Shown here: piece after piece, positions 63,801 to 64,000 of the stretch
Layout: each line of letters starts with the position of its first letter
How positions within the stretch are numbered: position 1 is the first letter of the stretch
Assembly: GCA_003640385.1 (NCBI GenBank)
Contig: RCAB01000053.1
Coordinates: forward strand, 1 to 64,000
Length of the DNA: 64,000 bases
Direction of reading: 5' to 3'
DNA from: Setaria digitata
Lineage: Eukaryota; Nematoda; Chromadorea; Rhabditida; Setariidae
Made by a program: the position numbers and the translations under genes
The notes under the pieces: model-generated
Told to the model about the DNA's origin: nothing
The model's input: the letters and a program-made list of their open reading frames with translations, nothing else
Database searches by the model: none

Positions 63801-64000
63801 TTTCCAGACAAAACTACAGCTGTCAAAATAAGCTTAAAGACCTGAAAAGGGGGCCAAAGTCAGGTGGAGGAATTCTTTCCGACGTTTGCTGTAGCGACAG
63901 TTCTCGTGTATCGAAGAGGTGAGACTGATTTACTGCCAAACGACACATCAGGCGTTTGTTGAACGGTCTGCAACTGAGAGAAATCATTTTCATGAGAAGT
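57874..64000 (-). CDS. C2H2 zinc-finger protein, partial at its 5' end
   Basis: Ten exons (64000-63842 partial, 63387-63195, 62855-62647, 62529-62448, 62026-61821, 61740-61565, 61061-60909, 60619-60416, 59809-59698, 58012-57874) join in frame over about 543 visible residues. Three C2H2 fingers lie near residues 120-215: CRKCKLQFPTRGYLSRHIAQ with its closing His, CEICPQRFSNDSELRKHAEL with its closing His, and CAKC followed by SMLALRRHRNQSRH. The third is split by an intron. A long Ser/Thr/Gly-rich, probably disordered region follows (TQTNGGGSGGATGSGES), then a compact segment, LGTGIHGFVPQHPIFVNRRS. It is probably a nuclear DNA- or RNA-binding regulator. I cannot assign an orthologue. The last exon may stop at 57874 or splice on at 57904. 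The start codon is beyond the window. Confidence 0.82.
58736..58780 (+). repeat. CA and TA microsatellite
   Basis: ACAGACAGACACACACATACACACACACA followed by a short TA run, inside an intron of the zinc-finger gene. Confidence 0.85.
58989..59021 (+). repeat. GTTCC pentanucleotide tandem repeat
   Basis: About six units of CCGTT or GTTCC with one TTTCG variant, in the long intron before the last zinc-finger exon. Confidence 0.9.
62334..62397 (+). repeat. 11-bp inverted repeat in a zinc-finger intron
   Basis: CTAACTAAGAG and its reverse complement CTCTTAGTTAG lie about 40 bases apart in the intron between the fourth and fifth zinc-finger exons. No function is evident. Confidence 0.7.

Overview
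The window reads as chromosomal DNA of a parasitic nematode, most likely a filarial (spirurid) worm. It is AT-rich. Its genes are split by many small introns with TTTCAG-type acceptors, and several start codons lie directly behind an unpaired splice acceptor, as expected for spliced-leader trans-splicing. It carries nematode-specific families: a ground-like hedgehog-related protein and an astacin with an EGF and CUB tail. No bacterial, viral or transposon gene was recognised. Exon boundaries below were placed by hand from reading frame, splice consensus and remembered protein families; no alignment was run.

Layout. 1-1.4 kb: no gene seen. 1.4-7 kb, plus strand: an RSRC1-type SR protein, a possible 65-residue small protein, the TRAPP subunit TRAPPC2 (sedlin), and a PMP3/UPF0057 membrane peptide. 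7-11 kb: non-coding, with a diverged repeat pair. 11-32 kb, plus strand: an SLC10-family transporter, RUVBL1, TOMM22, MTERF3, a peroxisomal acyl-CoA oxidase and RBX2/RNF7. The last two are only about 0.4 kb apart. 32-39 kb, minus strand: a ground-like secreted protein and an astacin metalloprotease. 39-44 kb: mostly empty, with one unassigned exon pair. 44-47.4 kb, plus strand: PWP1, a WD-repeat ribosome-biogenesis factor. 48.5-49.4 kb, minus strand: a possible four-exon, 74-residue single-pass membrane protein. 49.4-57.9 kb: mostly non-coding, with one orphan exon. 57.9-64 kb, minus strand: ten exons of a C2H2 zinc-finger protein whose 5' end lies outside the window.

The genes do not form one pathway. 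The plus-strand block is a run of housekeeping genes (splicing, vesicle tethering, mitochondrial import and expression, peroxisomal beta-oxidation, chromatin remodelling, neddylation/ubiquitylation), while the minus-strand block is extracellular or regulatory. The most useful leads are two small genes too short to appear as long open frames, an exact duplication of the RUVBL1 Walker A exon beside an N, probable GC-AG introns in RUVBL1 and PWP1, an alternative truncating exon in the SLC10 gene, and the unassigned zinc-finger gene.
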